From Saussurea involucrata (taxonomy: Eukaryota > Streptophyta > Magnoliopsida > Asterales > Asteraceae): a stretch of DNA of 64,000 nt. The position numbers and the translations under genes were made by a program. Where the stretch lies: positions 249,662,422 through 249,726,421 of the forward strand of contig CM066321.1 of assembly GCA_033807775.1 (NCBI GenBank), given 5' to 3'. Position 1 is the stretch's first letter. The number at the start of each line of letters is the position of its first letter. The notes beneath the pieces are model-generated. The model saw nothing but the letters and a program-made list of their open reading frames with translations, was not told the DNA's origin and did no database searches. Positions 46,515-58,319 of the stretch are shown here, in pieces.

Positions 46515-49500
46515 TCAGCCTTCAAAGGGTTCTTCCTTAATGAGAAGTTCATCAAGGGTTGTCTTTTCAGTTGGAATCATCCAGTCAGGAACCTTTTCTC
46601 CTTTATTCTTTAGCTTCAGAGCAGCTTCAAAAATCAAGGGTTTTAGGTGTCGTGCCTGAATGTCTTTTCTGAAGTCGCACCAGTAGATGAGATCTCTGAG
46701 CTGTTCAATTGGAGTGATTGGAAGCTCGGCGATCCGTTGAAAGCATTTACGTCCGTCGTAGTCAAGAAAGAATATTCCATAAGGATTACTGATGACTTTA
46801 CCAGGGACGAAAAGTTCACATGGTGGCAAAGAGATGTCAAGGGCAGATAGATCAGGATCAGGACCAAGTACTTCAGCGCGAGAGAAACCAATTCCAGTTT
46901 CATTTCGTATGACAGGTCCTGAGTTTGAATCTTGACGTTTCTTCCTTGGTGAGCCCCTTTTTCTTTTCGGCTTTAGATTAGGAACAGGAGGAATATCCAC
47001 ACAAGAAGATATCAAATCGATCTGTCTGTTTATCAGCTTTTCGAAATGATTCTTGTACTTAGATTGTGATGGTTGGATAGCTAACCTCATCTCCAGCCAT
47101 TCAGAGAGACCATACCTTTTTACAGTGTCAGCGCGAAAGGTTTCAGATGTGCCATCTTCTCTGAACAGTTTGATGTCAACAATAGGTACTCCGATGGAGG
47201 TTCTTCCAGAGATGAATACCTTGTTACTCTTCACTGGACGATATCTGAAGTGGATTTTCTCTTTACACCAGATCAGGGTGGTCTGAGAAACTTCAGCTTT
47301 CTTTTCCACGATCTTCTGGGCTTGTTCCCAAAGCTTTCGTTGGATTTGAATGGGAATACGCTTCAGCTTGGGGTCTTTGACAGATTCTCGAGTGAGCTTG
47401 ATGGCGTATTCTCTGTCTTTATCTTCAGCTTCCTTCCTTTCAGCGATGAGGCGTTCAGCTCTGAGATGTTCCTGGTATTCAGCTTTTGAAATTCTGAACT
47501 TAGGAGGGACTGAAGGCAGTTGATCGCGCCTTAGAATGATTCGCTGATCCTCGAATCACTTTATCATTTCTTCTCTCCTCTTTTGATCCTCTTCACTCAG
47601 CTTTTCAAGAGCTGAGGAAGGTCTGTTTCTGTGCGAGAGAGGTTGTTCTTCTGGTTCATCAGTCTCAGAGATTAAATCTAAGACTGGGATTATGTCTTCA
47701 GCGGTAGCTGGAATTATTGGTGAAGTCGCAATAGTAGAGCCTTCAGCGATATCCTCAAACAGGGGAGAGGACTAGCTGAAACGCAGTGATCTTACAAATA
47801 AGAACTGGGTAGAAGAACTTGGGTAGAGAAGATAGAAAAAAATAATGTGGATGTGTATGGTGTTTGTGGAATGGATAACTGATTGTTCAGAGATGATCAG
47901 GGAAGGAAAAGTAAGTTTAGTGTACCTGACAAATCGGCTTTGCAAGCAAGATCGCCAGATTATCATCTTCAGTGATGCCTTTGTCTTTGCTTTTCTCAGC
48001 GCCAGAGGCTGAGTGCTTTGTCTTTGTTTTTGTCTTCTCCCCTGTGGATTCGGTTAACACGATCCCTTTAAGAGCTTTTCGAGGAGCAGGTTTGACGACA
48101 AAGAATTCGTCATCATCATCATCATCATCATCGTTCCTTGGAGAGGAGGATGGTTCAGCTTCAGGGATGTCGATGTCTTCGTCTTCTTCTGCTTCGGATT
48201 CCTCAGCATCTTCTTCGAGTTGCTCCCCCTCAGATACAGAGGCGAGGTTCTCGGTTCCCTCAGGGTTTTCATCTCCCTGAGGTCCAGTAACCAGATCTTC
48301 ATTACCCTCTCCCCTGATAGATTCATCATGGGAAAGGTCTTCAGCGCTCTTATTTTGATCTTCAGCGCTCTTCTCTTGTTCAGCGCTCTTCTCCCCCTCT
48401 TTCTCATGATGGGCGGGGGAGGAATGGGTAGACTCAGCATTGGTGTTATCTCTGTCTTCTGGGCCAGATATTTTCACACAACCTTCAAGCTTAGCTATTC
48501 TGTCTTCTAGGCCAGAAATAGCAGGCGTGATCTTCTTCAGCTCTTGGCGATCCTCTGCGGTGAATGAGTCCAAAATAGGTGCAGGGGCCGGAGCAGGAGC
48601 TGGATTGTTTGCCTTGTTCACCAGCGTCTCGATCATTGTCTTGACAGAACCAAGGTCGGTCTTCACTGAGCCCAAGTTGGTCTTGACCACTGACATATCA
48701 CCTTCGAGTGTACCAATCGATTTCTTCAGCGTTGTAACCTCGCTGGAAACGGTGGAAACTGACGATTTGAGGTTGGTGTAGTCAGTGTAGATGTCGGAGA
48801 GCACTTTGGCAAAGTCGGCGAGAGTTTTATCAAGGCCTTTGATGTCATCAGAGGAGGCCTTCTTTTCCACCACAGTAGTCAGCTTCGTCAGATTCTCTCC
48901 ACCGTTTGTTACAGCTGTAGAGTTATTTGATAGACCGGTGGTGCGATCTGTAAGTTTCATCTCCATGGACTTCAGAGACTGGTTGATGTCTCCCAAATAA
49001 GGACCTGTAACATATAAGTACTTGTGAACAAAGGAAGGCTCAGAAGTTTCAGGTTTAGTTACAGTGTTTAAGGTGGGATCTGTACCTGCAGGAGCGTTGA
49101 CGAAATCATCAAAGTTTCGAGTCCCTCCATAGTGTTCCATATCTCCCTCAAAAGTTTCGTGAGGGGTGGATATCTCTACATGTCCTTTCTTCGTCATTCG
49201 CTGAGAAGCTTCAACGGCTTCTTGAATGATGGCATCTCCAGTTTTAGCTGGAGGAGAGTCCAAAGAAATATAGGGAGGATCGAAGGATAAGAATTGGGGT
49301 TGGGTTTCAAGTTCAGCGTTGGATTCGCTGAGAAGTACTTCATCAGTCTTTTGAGAGACTGAAGAAGGTTGGGTAGATTCCAAAGTTCTAACCTCAGCGT
49401 TTAAAGACGCTGAAGTAGGTTTAGAAGGGATGGCTTGAATTGGTGTGGCAGAGCGTACCACGGAACTTTCCTTCAGCTCTTCAGAATGAGCTGAGGAGTC

Positions 49501-50571
49501 TTCAGCATTGGAGTGCTGGGGTTGCTCCTTGGTTTTCTTGATCCTTTTGGAATCAAGAGGGGTAAGAGGTTGTTTCCTTTTCTTAGAAGGAATGGATTTT
49601 GTGGCCTGGGAATCAGCGAGGGGTATTGTCGCTGAAGGAGCCACAGAAAGCGGAGAATTAAGTAGAGTGAGAAGGGTAGAGAGACGTACCTCGTTGGCGA
49701 CAGGCTTGAAGTCGAGAACTTTAGGGCCAATCTGAGAGAGTTTCAGATCACCCTCAGGATAGCTGTCCTTCAGGCCATATTGAAAGATGGCGCTGATGAA
49801 TCGTGGGTAAGGAACCCATGCTGGTCGGTCAGCGGCAGAATCAACACGTTGAATGAGGTCTTCATAGATGATGGAGGCCCAGTCAATGTTGAGACCTTTC
49901 AGCAGTGCGTAACCCATGGCCTGCTGAGGTTGAGCAGCTTGATCAGAAGATCCGGATTTCGCTGTCATGCAGCTGATCAGGTGAGCGAAGATGAAATTCA
50001 TCTCGCTGGGCATCTTGGATTTCTTTATCAGCGTCAGCTTCTTCTCAGGTAGCTTGTCTCTTCCAGTCTCCCAGATGTAACCCATTGCATCAAGGAAAGC
50101 AATGATTTCTTCCCTGTCAGCGTGCTTCTTGTGGTCAGGTAATGGAACGAAAGGATTTTCTGAGGTAGCGTTGGGGAATTTCAGGGCTTTGCGGATTATT
50201 GCGGGGGTTATCTTGATGGTGCCATACTCAGTATCGCTGAGTATGCAGTCGATGGTTTTAGATGGATTTTTGGCGGAGGGTAGGTCGGTGTGTCTGGCAG
50301 AGTACCAGAATTGGGATAAGAGACGCTGACTGGCAGGAGGTGTGCTTGTCAGTGCTGTGTAGATGGGGCTATTCTTCAAAAGATTTACAGCGTCGTCTAG
50401 ATGGGATACCTGCTTCCGAGGAGGAAACTCGAGAAGCGCTGAGAGGTTGTTTGCCTTTGTCCAGTCTAGTTGATCCAGCTCGAACTTAACCTGAGGAGCT
50501 TTAGTGATTTCCAGTTCCTCAGAATCAGCGGAGATGGACTCAGCGGTAACATTCAGCTTTGAAGTTGCCAT
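46515..50571 (-). pseudogene. Post-pol (env-like) gene of element C, two exons, about 1300 codons
   Basis: Exon 1 (50571-47926, 882 codons): N-terminal domain 1-300 (LDWTKANNL, FWYSARH, DQAAQPQQAMGYALLKG, YPRFISAIFQYGLKD); bipartite basic cluster at about 329-348 (SKKRKQ...SKRIKK); coiled coil about 555-655; acidic tail with eight Asp. Exon 2 (47771-46515, 418 codons): RAERLIAERKEAEDKDREY, LSEWLEMRLAIQ, basic KPKRKRGSPRKKR, RNETGIGFSRAEVLGPD, and a C-terminal GIFFLDYDGRKCFQRIAEL module. Phase is preserved across a GT-AG intron. The single stop inside is TGA at 47556-47558. No signal peptide or hydrophobic helix, so a membrane envelope is unlikely; nuclear signals suggest a nuclear role (inference). 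Confidence 0.8.
47772..47925 (-). other. Predicted intron (154 bases) in the post-pol gene of C
   Basis: Donor CAG|GTACAC, pyrimidine-rich interior, acceptor CTAG|TCC four bases after TTTCAG. Exon 1 ends on a complete codon and exon 2 continues in phase 0. Without splicing exon 1 would stop two codons into the intron. Confidence 0.75.
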
Positions 50572-51575
50572 TTCACTGTATTATCAGTTCAACCAAAGAT
50601 GTTAACAACTAAGAATTATCTTAATGTGGAAAGAAAATTTCCATTAAGATTTTTCAAATTTTGTCCATTTCATTCAGACAAAAAAGTCTTAATGAAGATT
50701 AGGGTTTTTCTTGTTTTTGAAAAAAACGAATATAACACCCATAAGCCTTGTATTCCAGTTTCTTAAAAAAATGGATACGAAAGAAGAACAAGTTTAAGAT
50801 TTTAGATTTAAAACTTGAAGAACAACCATGAAATGGTTGTGTTTATAAAACCATGAAAGAAAATGATTTTATTTTTGAGTTCTTTTGTTTGATCTTGTGT
50901 AAAACAATGATAAGATCGAAAACAAGTTATTCGCATTTGATAATAGATAAGAACATATTAACCTTGAGTTTGATGAAGAAGATGTGAACAGTTCTTGAAG
51001 ATTGAGAGCACAAAATGCAACAGTGTTCTTTTCTTGCGGAGAAAGATTGATTCGCGTAAAAGACAAATATAAACTTTGATAGTGTTTATATAGGAAGAGA
51101 GTAGAGAGAGAAAAACTTGAGCGGGAAAGTTTTTCATCATGACACGGACACGTGTTTGCATTTGATTGGATAGACAACGAAACGTGCAAACGTGTGTCAG
51201 AAAAAGAGCGTGCCTGGTGTTATCCGTTGAAATGACGTCACAACTGTCCTTTCACATTCTTTCGTTGTCTCTGAGGTTTTGAAAAAAAACTCAAGGACTC
51301 TTTGGAAAATATGAAGCACTGAATAGAAATATCAGTGAGGGTTTTAAGAAATTTCAAAATATCGCTGTTAAGGAAGAGATATTCAGCGATGTAAGAATTT
51401 GAAATCTTGCATTTTCATGCGTTTTGTCAGAGAGAGAAAACATACCTTGATATCAGTTTAACCAAATTTATTCAGAGAGAAGATGATGAAATGGATTGTA
51501 CAAGTTTATTTTATCCGAGCGCCTATACAAGTTTGTATAATCTTATCGCTGATCAAATGTGAACCTCTGAAGATT
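50572..51575 (-). promoter_or_regulatory. Spacer between pol and post-pol gene of C with candidate internal promoter
   Basis: Non-coding. TGACGTCA at 51233-51240, CCAAT at 51165-51169, G-box ACACGTGT at 51148-51155, TATATAAAC at 51084-51092, then a leader of about 510 bases to the ATG at 50571. Confidence 0.62.
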
Positions 51576-54500
51576 TTATCCTTCAAAGTTCAGCATTCCA
51601 AGCTCGCTGATGAGAAAGTTGAATCTTGTCTCATCAAGAGGTTTGGTAAAAAGATCAGCTAACTGATAATCAGTTGGGATAAAATGAAGTTCTATTTCAC
51701 CATTCATCACATGATCTCTGATAAAATGATATCTGATTTCGATGTGTTTTGTCTTTGAGTGTAGCACTGGATTGTTTGCTATAGCGATGGCACTTGTGTT
51801 GTCGCAGTAGATTGGAATTTTGGAGAGCTGAAGATCATAGTCTAGTAGCTGATTTCTCATCTACAAGACCTGAGAACAACAGCTTCCAGCGGCTACATAT
51901 TCAGCTTCAGCTGTGGAAGTGGACACTGAATTTTGCTTTTTACTTGTCCAACTTACCAGCTTTCCACCTAGGAGCTGACATCCTCCTGTGGTGCTTTTCC
52001 TATCCATTTTGCAACCTGCAAAATCACTGTCTGAATAGGCGGTTAGGTCGAATCCTGAATCTTTGGGATACCAAAGACCTAGATTCGCTGTACCCTTTAG
52101 ATATCGAAAAATTCTCTTTACAACTTTCATATGAGATATCTTTGGTTCAGCTTGATACCGTGCACATAGACATGTTGCAAACATAATATCGGGTCGGCTA
52201 GCTGTTAGGTACAACAAAGAGCCGATCATCCCACGGTACAACGTGACATTGACAGGAACACCCTTAGTGTCCTTATCAAGTATCAGCGGAGGTGCCTTTG
52301 GGGTTTTCATAGCTGAACTATCAGTTAAGTCGAATTTCTTCAGCATATCTCTAACATATTTTCCCTGGTTTATGAAAGTTCCTTTTTCAGTTTGCTTAAT
52401 CTGAAGACCAAGGAAATATGTTAGTTCACCCATCATACTCATTTTATACTCATCTTTCATCCTATCAGCGAAACGAGTACAAAGCTCAGGGTTAGTAGAA
52501 CCAAATATAATGTCATCAACATATATTTGAACTAAAATGATATGACCTTTTACTTTTCTAAAGAAAAGAGTTTTGTCAATCTTACCTCTCTCAAATTTTT
52601 CAAGGTGGAGATAAGTAGAAAGAGTGTCATACCATGCACGAGGAGCTTGCTTCAAGCCATAAAGTGCCTTATCCAGCTTATAAACATAACCTGGACGCTT
52701 AGGATCTGAGAATCCTGGAGGTTGTTCCACATAAACTTCTTCATTCAGCTTTCCATTTAGAAACGCTGACTTAACATCCATTTGATGTACAGTGAAGTTT
52801 TTGTGTACAGCATATGCTAAGAAAAGATGAATAGATTCAAGTCTTGCTACTGGAGCAAAAGTTTCGTCATAATCTATGCCTTCCTCTTGTCTGTATCCCT
52901 GAGCAACAAGACGAGCTTTGTTGCGAGTTACAGTACCATGTTCGTCCAACTTGTTTCGATAGACCCACTTAGTGCCTATCACTGTTTTGTCAGTTGGTCT
53001 CCGAACAAGTTTCCAAACTTTGTTTCTTTCGAATTCAGTCAGCTCTTCTTGCATAGCGCTGACCCAGTTTGGATCTCTGAGGGCATCATCTATTTTCTTT
53101 GGTTCAGTTAGAGAAATAAAGTTAACAAATAAAAAAATATTACCTGCACTTCTACGAGTGTGAATACCAGCGTTGGGATCACCAAGAATTTGATCGATTG
53201 GGTGATTTACAGTCCATCGCTGAGCCGGAGCATGCGTCGCTGACTCAGTCTGAACTGGAGAAACTGAAGATGAGGCTTCAGCTACTTCTGGATTATCAGC
53301 TAAGAGAGGAATGTTTGCATTTGCCACTTCATTCACTGATTGCTGAGAAATAGATTGAATTTCTGAGACATTTGGATCAACTGCAGGTATAGTGTTTATA
53401 GGAACAGCTGAGACCCAAGATGTTTCAGCTTCACTATTTTGCATATTTGGAATGATAGAAGGACCATCATTTTCTACTATGTGAGCATGAGGAGTGGGAA
53501 CATCTTCTGAATCACCAAGATGAGAAAACATCCATTGATTCAGTTCTTCTGTATCAGCGTTCGGTTTAGAGTTCGCTGAACGGGATTCGTCAAACGTGAC
53601 GTGAATAGTTTCTTCTACAGTTTGTCTTCTTCGGTTGAAGACTCTGAAGGCTTTGGAAACTGAGGAGTATCCAAGAAAGATTCCATCATCAACCTTAGGA
53701 TCAAACTTTCCAAGGGCATCTCTGTTGTTCAGTATGAAACACTGACATCCAAAGATGTGAAGAAAGCTGATTGAAGGCTTTCTCCCATGAAAAGGTTCAT
53801 AGGCTGTCTTTTTGAATCTTTTGACTATCAGCGACCTGTTTTGCGTAAAACAAGCCGTGTTGACAGCTTCTGCCCAAAACTGAGTAGGCAGGTGAGAATC
53901 GCTGACCATTGAACGTGCAGCTTCAATAATTGTTCTATTTCTTCTTTCAGCGACTCCGTTTTGTTGTGGTGTTCTCACTGACGAAAAGTTGTGAGAAATA
54001 CCCTTGCTCTCAAGGAAGGAATCAAGAGAACTGTTTTTGAATTCAGTTCCATGATCACTCCTTATTGAGCGAACAGTCATATTGTTCAGAGTTTCCATCT
54101 TCCGAACAAAGGTGATGAGTTCTTCAGGGGTGTCACTCTTAGAACGGAGAAACATTACCCATGTGTAACGAGAGAATTCATCAACTATGACCAGCGTATA
54201 TTTCTTTCCAGCGATGGATTGTTTGTTAACGGGGCCAAACAAATCCATATGGAGTAGTTGAAGAGGAGATGACACTGAGGAAACTTGCTTTGACTTAAAG
54301 CTTGCCTTGGTCTGCTTCCCTTTTTCACACGCTGAACATAAGGACTCTTTGGCGTATGAATGTTGAGGTAGACCAGTGACTAACTCTTTGGATGAAAGAG
54401 TATTCAGTGTCTTGAAGTTGAGATGTGAGAGCCTCTTGTGCCATAACCAGTTAACATCAGAAGATGCCTTTGAGAAGAAACAGGAGTTCTCAGTGGTTGT

Positions 54501-54854
54501 TGAGTCCATGTTTATTACATAAACATTTTCCAAACGATAACCGCTGAGAGCTATCTTCTCCTTTTTGTCAGAGACAGAGCAGGATTCCTTGGTGAAAATC
54601 ACTTTGTTATCCATGTCGCAAAGCTGACTGATGCTCAGAATATTATGCTTCAGCCCTTCAACATATGCGACTCTTCTGAAGGATGTTGTACCATTTGAAA
54701 GTACACCATACCCTCGGGTGTGTCCTTTTCCATTTCCACTGAAAGTCACAGAGGGACCCTTCTCTTCCTTGTATTCAGCGAGCAGGTTTTTCTTTCCAGT
54801 CATATGTCTAGAGCATCCGCTATCAAGATACCAGATACCCTTCTTAACCTGCAT
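51576..54854 (-). pseudogene. Element C pol: protease, integrase, reverse transcriptase, RNase H
   Basis: 1092 codons in one frame broken once. Protease DSGCSRHMTG at residues 11-20; GAG-pre-integrase and HHCC zone about 130-195; integrase core with MDLFGP, RSDHGTEFKN and RTPQQNGVAERRNRT; copia-specific C-terminus (GCQCFILNNRD, FLGYSS); long Ser/Pro linker; RT from about 590 with QMDVKSAFLNG and YVDD; RNase H with YSDSDFAG, TAEAEY and YCDNTSAIA, ending LGMLNFEG. The only nonsense is TAG at 51861-51863 within RNase H, where A has TGG (QVLWMRNQ). All catalytic residues are otherwise present. The full-length enzyme would need a single reversion or readthrough. Confidence 0.95.
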
Positions 54855-54867
54855 TTACAAAGGAAGA

Positions 54868-57273
54868 TTAGTTTTGCTTGGGTACCCATTTTACCATGTA
54901 TACGCATTTGTCAGTGGAAGAAGTTGGAATGGGTTCAGCAGTCTTCGCAGCATTTGAAGATTCAGCTTTGTCTTTCTTCACTTTGGTCAATTTCTTGACC
55001 TCAGCGGTAGGAGTCACCTTGACCTGAATTGCAACTGGTTTGGTCTTCTTGGGTGCTATTTTCACCTTAGCTATCTTATCAGCTTTGGTGGTTGTGGGAC
55101 ACTTACTTGCAATATGATCGGTAAGTCCACAGTGATAACATTTCCTATAACTAAAATTAGTTCTAGGACCACTTGAGTGCTGAGCTTTTAATTTAGAATT
55201 AGAAGTGCCAGCACCAAGTACACTATTGGTTTTTGAAATAGGACGAACATTCAGTTCTTCAGATTTCTTACCAAGGACATCTACTCTGAGTCTAGGAGTA
55301 GGTCACTGAACTGATCCAGAGGTCTGATTTCTAGAACCAGATGAATGAATCACTAAGGCTTTGGAAGCATTCAGCTTAGGTACTAAGGTACCCTTCTGAG
55401 GATTTTGATAAATAACAATTCCTTTACCTTTGTCTTTAGGGACAGAGGTAGGTTTTGAATAAACCATTTTCTCCTTACCTTTTGAGGAGGTAGGAGTTTC
55501 CTCAGGGATTGGTGTAACCGACGAGGAGTACTGAGATGAAGAAGTGTCAGCTACTGAGGATACGAACGTTCCAAATTTAAGCATTGAACGTTCAGTGGTT
55601 GGTATTGGAGTATCATATTTATAACCCAGACCACGTTTATCACTCAGAGGAATCTGAGCCTTAATTATCTCAGTGATCTTTGTTGAAGAATTACACCATC
55701 CTTCAACAGTAGCTTGTTCAGCTTTTAATGCAGCGATAGCTTCCGCTCGTTCGATTTTGACTAGCTGATTTAAATGGACTTGATCTTTAAAATCTTCTTC
55801 AAATTTAGAAAGCTTTTCTATTTGAAGGTGGCAGTTTTTAAGCTTTTCAGCGAGATCAAGATTTTGGTTTTCAACCACAGCTTTGCCGTTCATGGCTTCG
55901 TATAAACTTCTAGTCAGCAGTTCGATTTTACGGAGACTATCAGCTTCATCAATATTTGCAATATTGGTAAAGAAGGAAGGTGATACCTGAATGGCAGATG
56001 TTGAAGTGGAGGGAATGTCTGAACTTTCTTCCTCTTCTTCAATCTTGGCCATGAGACATTGATTTGCTTCATCATCTTCAGAATCAGATGATGAGGCTTC
56101 TTCATCAGAAGCAGCCCAATCATAGTCAGCCATCAGGCCTTTTCCTTTCTTCTTAAAGCTTTTCAGCTTTGCATACTTCTCCTTCAGCTTTGAGTATTTG
56201 TCGTCTTTATTCCTTGGAACAAAGGATTTCTTTGTAAAAGCTGAAGGTCTCATGATTTTCTTTGACCTGCACTCGTTAGCGAAATGACCTGTCTTTTCGC
56301 AGTTGAAACAAGTAGCAGTAGCCTTATCAACAAAAGCTGATGACTTAGGCTTGTCAGCTATAGAAAGAGTTTTGTTCTTTCTAAACATTTTCTTTTTGGC
56401 GAATCTCCTGAACTTTTTAGTTAGGAGAGCCAAGGATTCATCATCATCTGAAGAATCAGAATCTGATGACCTTTCAAAGTTACTTTCTAACTCAGTGATA
56501 GTGACCACGGGTCGCTGAGTAGAAGGTTCCTCTGAGATTAAAGCAACATGGGTGCTTTTGGAATCTTTTACAAGATTCTTCTTAAGATGGCTAGATTGCT
56601 CATGATTCAGCAATGTGCCATATAAGGTAGCAAGTGTCATTGATCTTAGATCTTTTGACAGCTTGAGACACATGGAATAATTGTCCCAGCTTTCAGGTAA
56701 ACATTCTAAAAACTTTGTCAGCACTTCAAAGTTAGAATATTCCTTACCAACCGTTTTTAGATCTATAATTAAGCAATTAAAACGTTGATGAACTTCAGAG
56801 AGAGTTTCATTCTTACCAGAAATGAAGCTTTCGTATTGTCTTACCAGGTTGATCTTTCTTGAATCCTGGACTTCAGACGTTCCTTCATACTGAACACATA
56901 TTGTGTCCCACATGGCTTTTGAGGATTTCAGGTTCATGACGGAATGGTAGACTTCGTCAGGAAGGGCCATGGATAGTATGGATCTGGCTTTTGTATCTAT
57001 AGCCACTTTCTTCTTATCTTCATCGGTCCAATGATGGATTTCCTTTGGAATCAGCCTTTCTGGAATAGCAGCTCTAGTTGCAGTGGCTGGAACTGCAGGA
57101 TCAATTGTTACAGGGATGTGTGGGCCGTTTTCAAGATAGTAAGGTATAGTAGGGTCTACACCTTCTAAGAAGAGTGTCATCCTATTTTTCCACAAGTTGA
57201 AGTTATCTCTGGAATATCTAGGGGGTTTTGCAAGAGAACCATTGTCTATATAGTGAGTGTTTGTGTTGGCCAT
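54868..57273 (-). pseudogene. Element C gag
   Basis: ATG at 57273. UBN2-like domain about 10-235 (LWKNRMTLFLEG, MWDTICVQYEGTSEVQ, LTKFLECLPESWD); Ser/Asp-rich linker; first knuckle CFNCEKTGHFANEC at 322-335; coiled coil about 440-510; DKRGLGYKYD peptide; second knuckle CYHCGLTDHIASKC near 55120; native end VKWVPKQN at 54868. A TGA at 55303-55305 truncates it after 656 codons; A has CGA there, so this is a CpG-type C-to-T change. One extra base between the gag stop and pol (GTAAATGCAG against GTATTGCAG in A) puts pol out of frame with gag. Confidence 0.92.
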
Positions 57274-57339
57274 TTTCAGATAATAGCTAGGAAGAGAAAT
57301 ATCTTAGATTAGATCTTGTTTATGAGATTAAACAAATCT

Positions 57340-57351
57340 GCTCTGATACCA
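57340..57351 (-). other. Primer binding site of element C
   Basis: Minus strand TGGTATCAGAGC, two bases from the LTR. Confidence 0.95.
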
Positions 57352-57353
57352 CT

Positions 57354-58319
57354 TGTTGGTCCCGAAAGGCCTATACAAGTTTGTAGAAGGGGGGGGGGGT
57401 TGAATACAAACACACTATTTTACTTTTCTAAATTGTTTATTGATAAATCATTAACAATTTACAGCTTGTTGCGGAAACAAGATTAAGGATAAACCTAAAT
57501 CTAAACAAGTTGGAACACTAAGGTTTTCTTGCACTAAGAAAGATAAGGAGATTACTAATAAAATCTTATCTTGAGAGAGATTTGAACTTGTCCAGAGTTA
57601 GCAAGTTACTTCAAATGAAGTGAGTTCATCTCTTTATATATTGTATGCATTTAATGCAATTCAGTATACACTTTACACGTGTCATCAGCGGATTGGTTGC
57701 ATGTCATTGACCTTTGTTGACAACCTTAGTAGCCGCATGAATGAACAGTGTAGTATCAGAGTGGTTGTACGATCTCAGATTTTCGGAGGTTCTTTTCTAA
57801 CATTTCGTACGGTGGCGTGCAAGGGAGGTTAAGACAAAAGTACTTTGTACGGAGGACTTCATGATCAGCTTTCGTTGATTCAGCGATTATCATTTACTAT
57901 TCAGCGAATGATAAAGTTCAGCGATAGCTGAAGTCTTATACTTGATACTTCACGTTGAGTGGACAAATCTGAGTCTTCGTTGATCCGCATCAGTTCATTA
58001 GTAGACTTGTCGCTGGTTCTTGAGCTTGATCTTCGACTTCAGCGTAGAACCTTTGTTGACGTGAAACTTGTCTTCAGGGATTATAAGTAAACAACTAACT
58101 TATCAGCGATCACCATAAGGAATGAACAGACTCAGCGCATTATGGTGAACAGTGTTCGCTGAATGTTTAATTTAAAGAGCGAGAGTTCCTATCAGCGGTA
58201 CTGTAAGATCTTAGTACTTATCAGCGATAGTGAAACTCTGATACATATTGTTTACATACAATTTTCACTAAGTATTTAAGAGAGGGTCATTATCAAATCA
58301 CTGAGGGTTTGGATCAACA
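57354..58319 (-). repeat. Element C 5-prime LTR with promoter
   Basis: 966 bases with 11 G in the G run. TATATAAAG at 57632-57640 (minus strand); ACACGTGT G-box near 57676. Confidence 0.95.

Larger units (their letters stand above)
45276..58319 (-). mobile_element. Element C: complete young Sirevirus-type copia element (13.0 kb)
   Basis: LTRs 45276-46247 and 57354-58319, identical except for four substitutions and the length of a G run; duplication AGTTC at 45271-45275 and 58320-58324; primer binding site, polypurine tract, gag, pol and a spliced post-pol gene. The lesions I see are one nonsense in each of gag, pol and the post-pol exon 2, plus one extra base at the gag-pol junction. It is the best template here for the family that includes A and D. 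Confidence 0.96.

Noticed and set aside
51513..51545. GCCTATACAAGTTTGTATAATC near the C pol end as an LTR fragment
   Set aside because: Shares GCCTATACAAGTTTGTA with the C LTR edge, but is too short to call as an insertion; noted only as a possible remnant.
10257..57351. tRNA gene candidates at the TGGTATCAGAGC sites (10257, 14834, 28719, 33707, 40319, 57340)
   Set aside because: Only 12-13 bases matching the tRNA end are present next to LTRs; no cloverleaf. They are primer binding sites.
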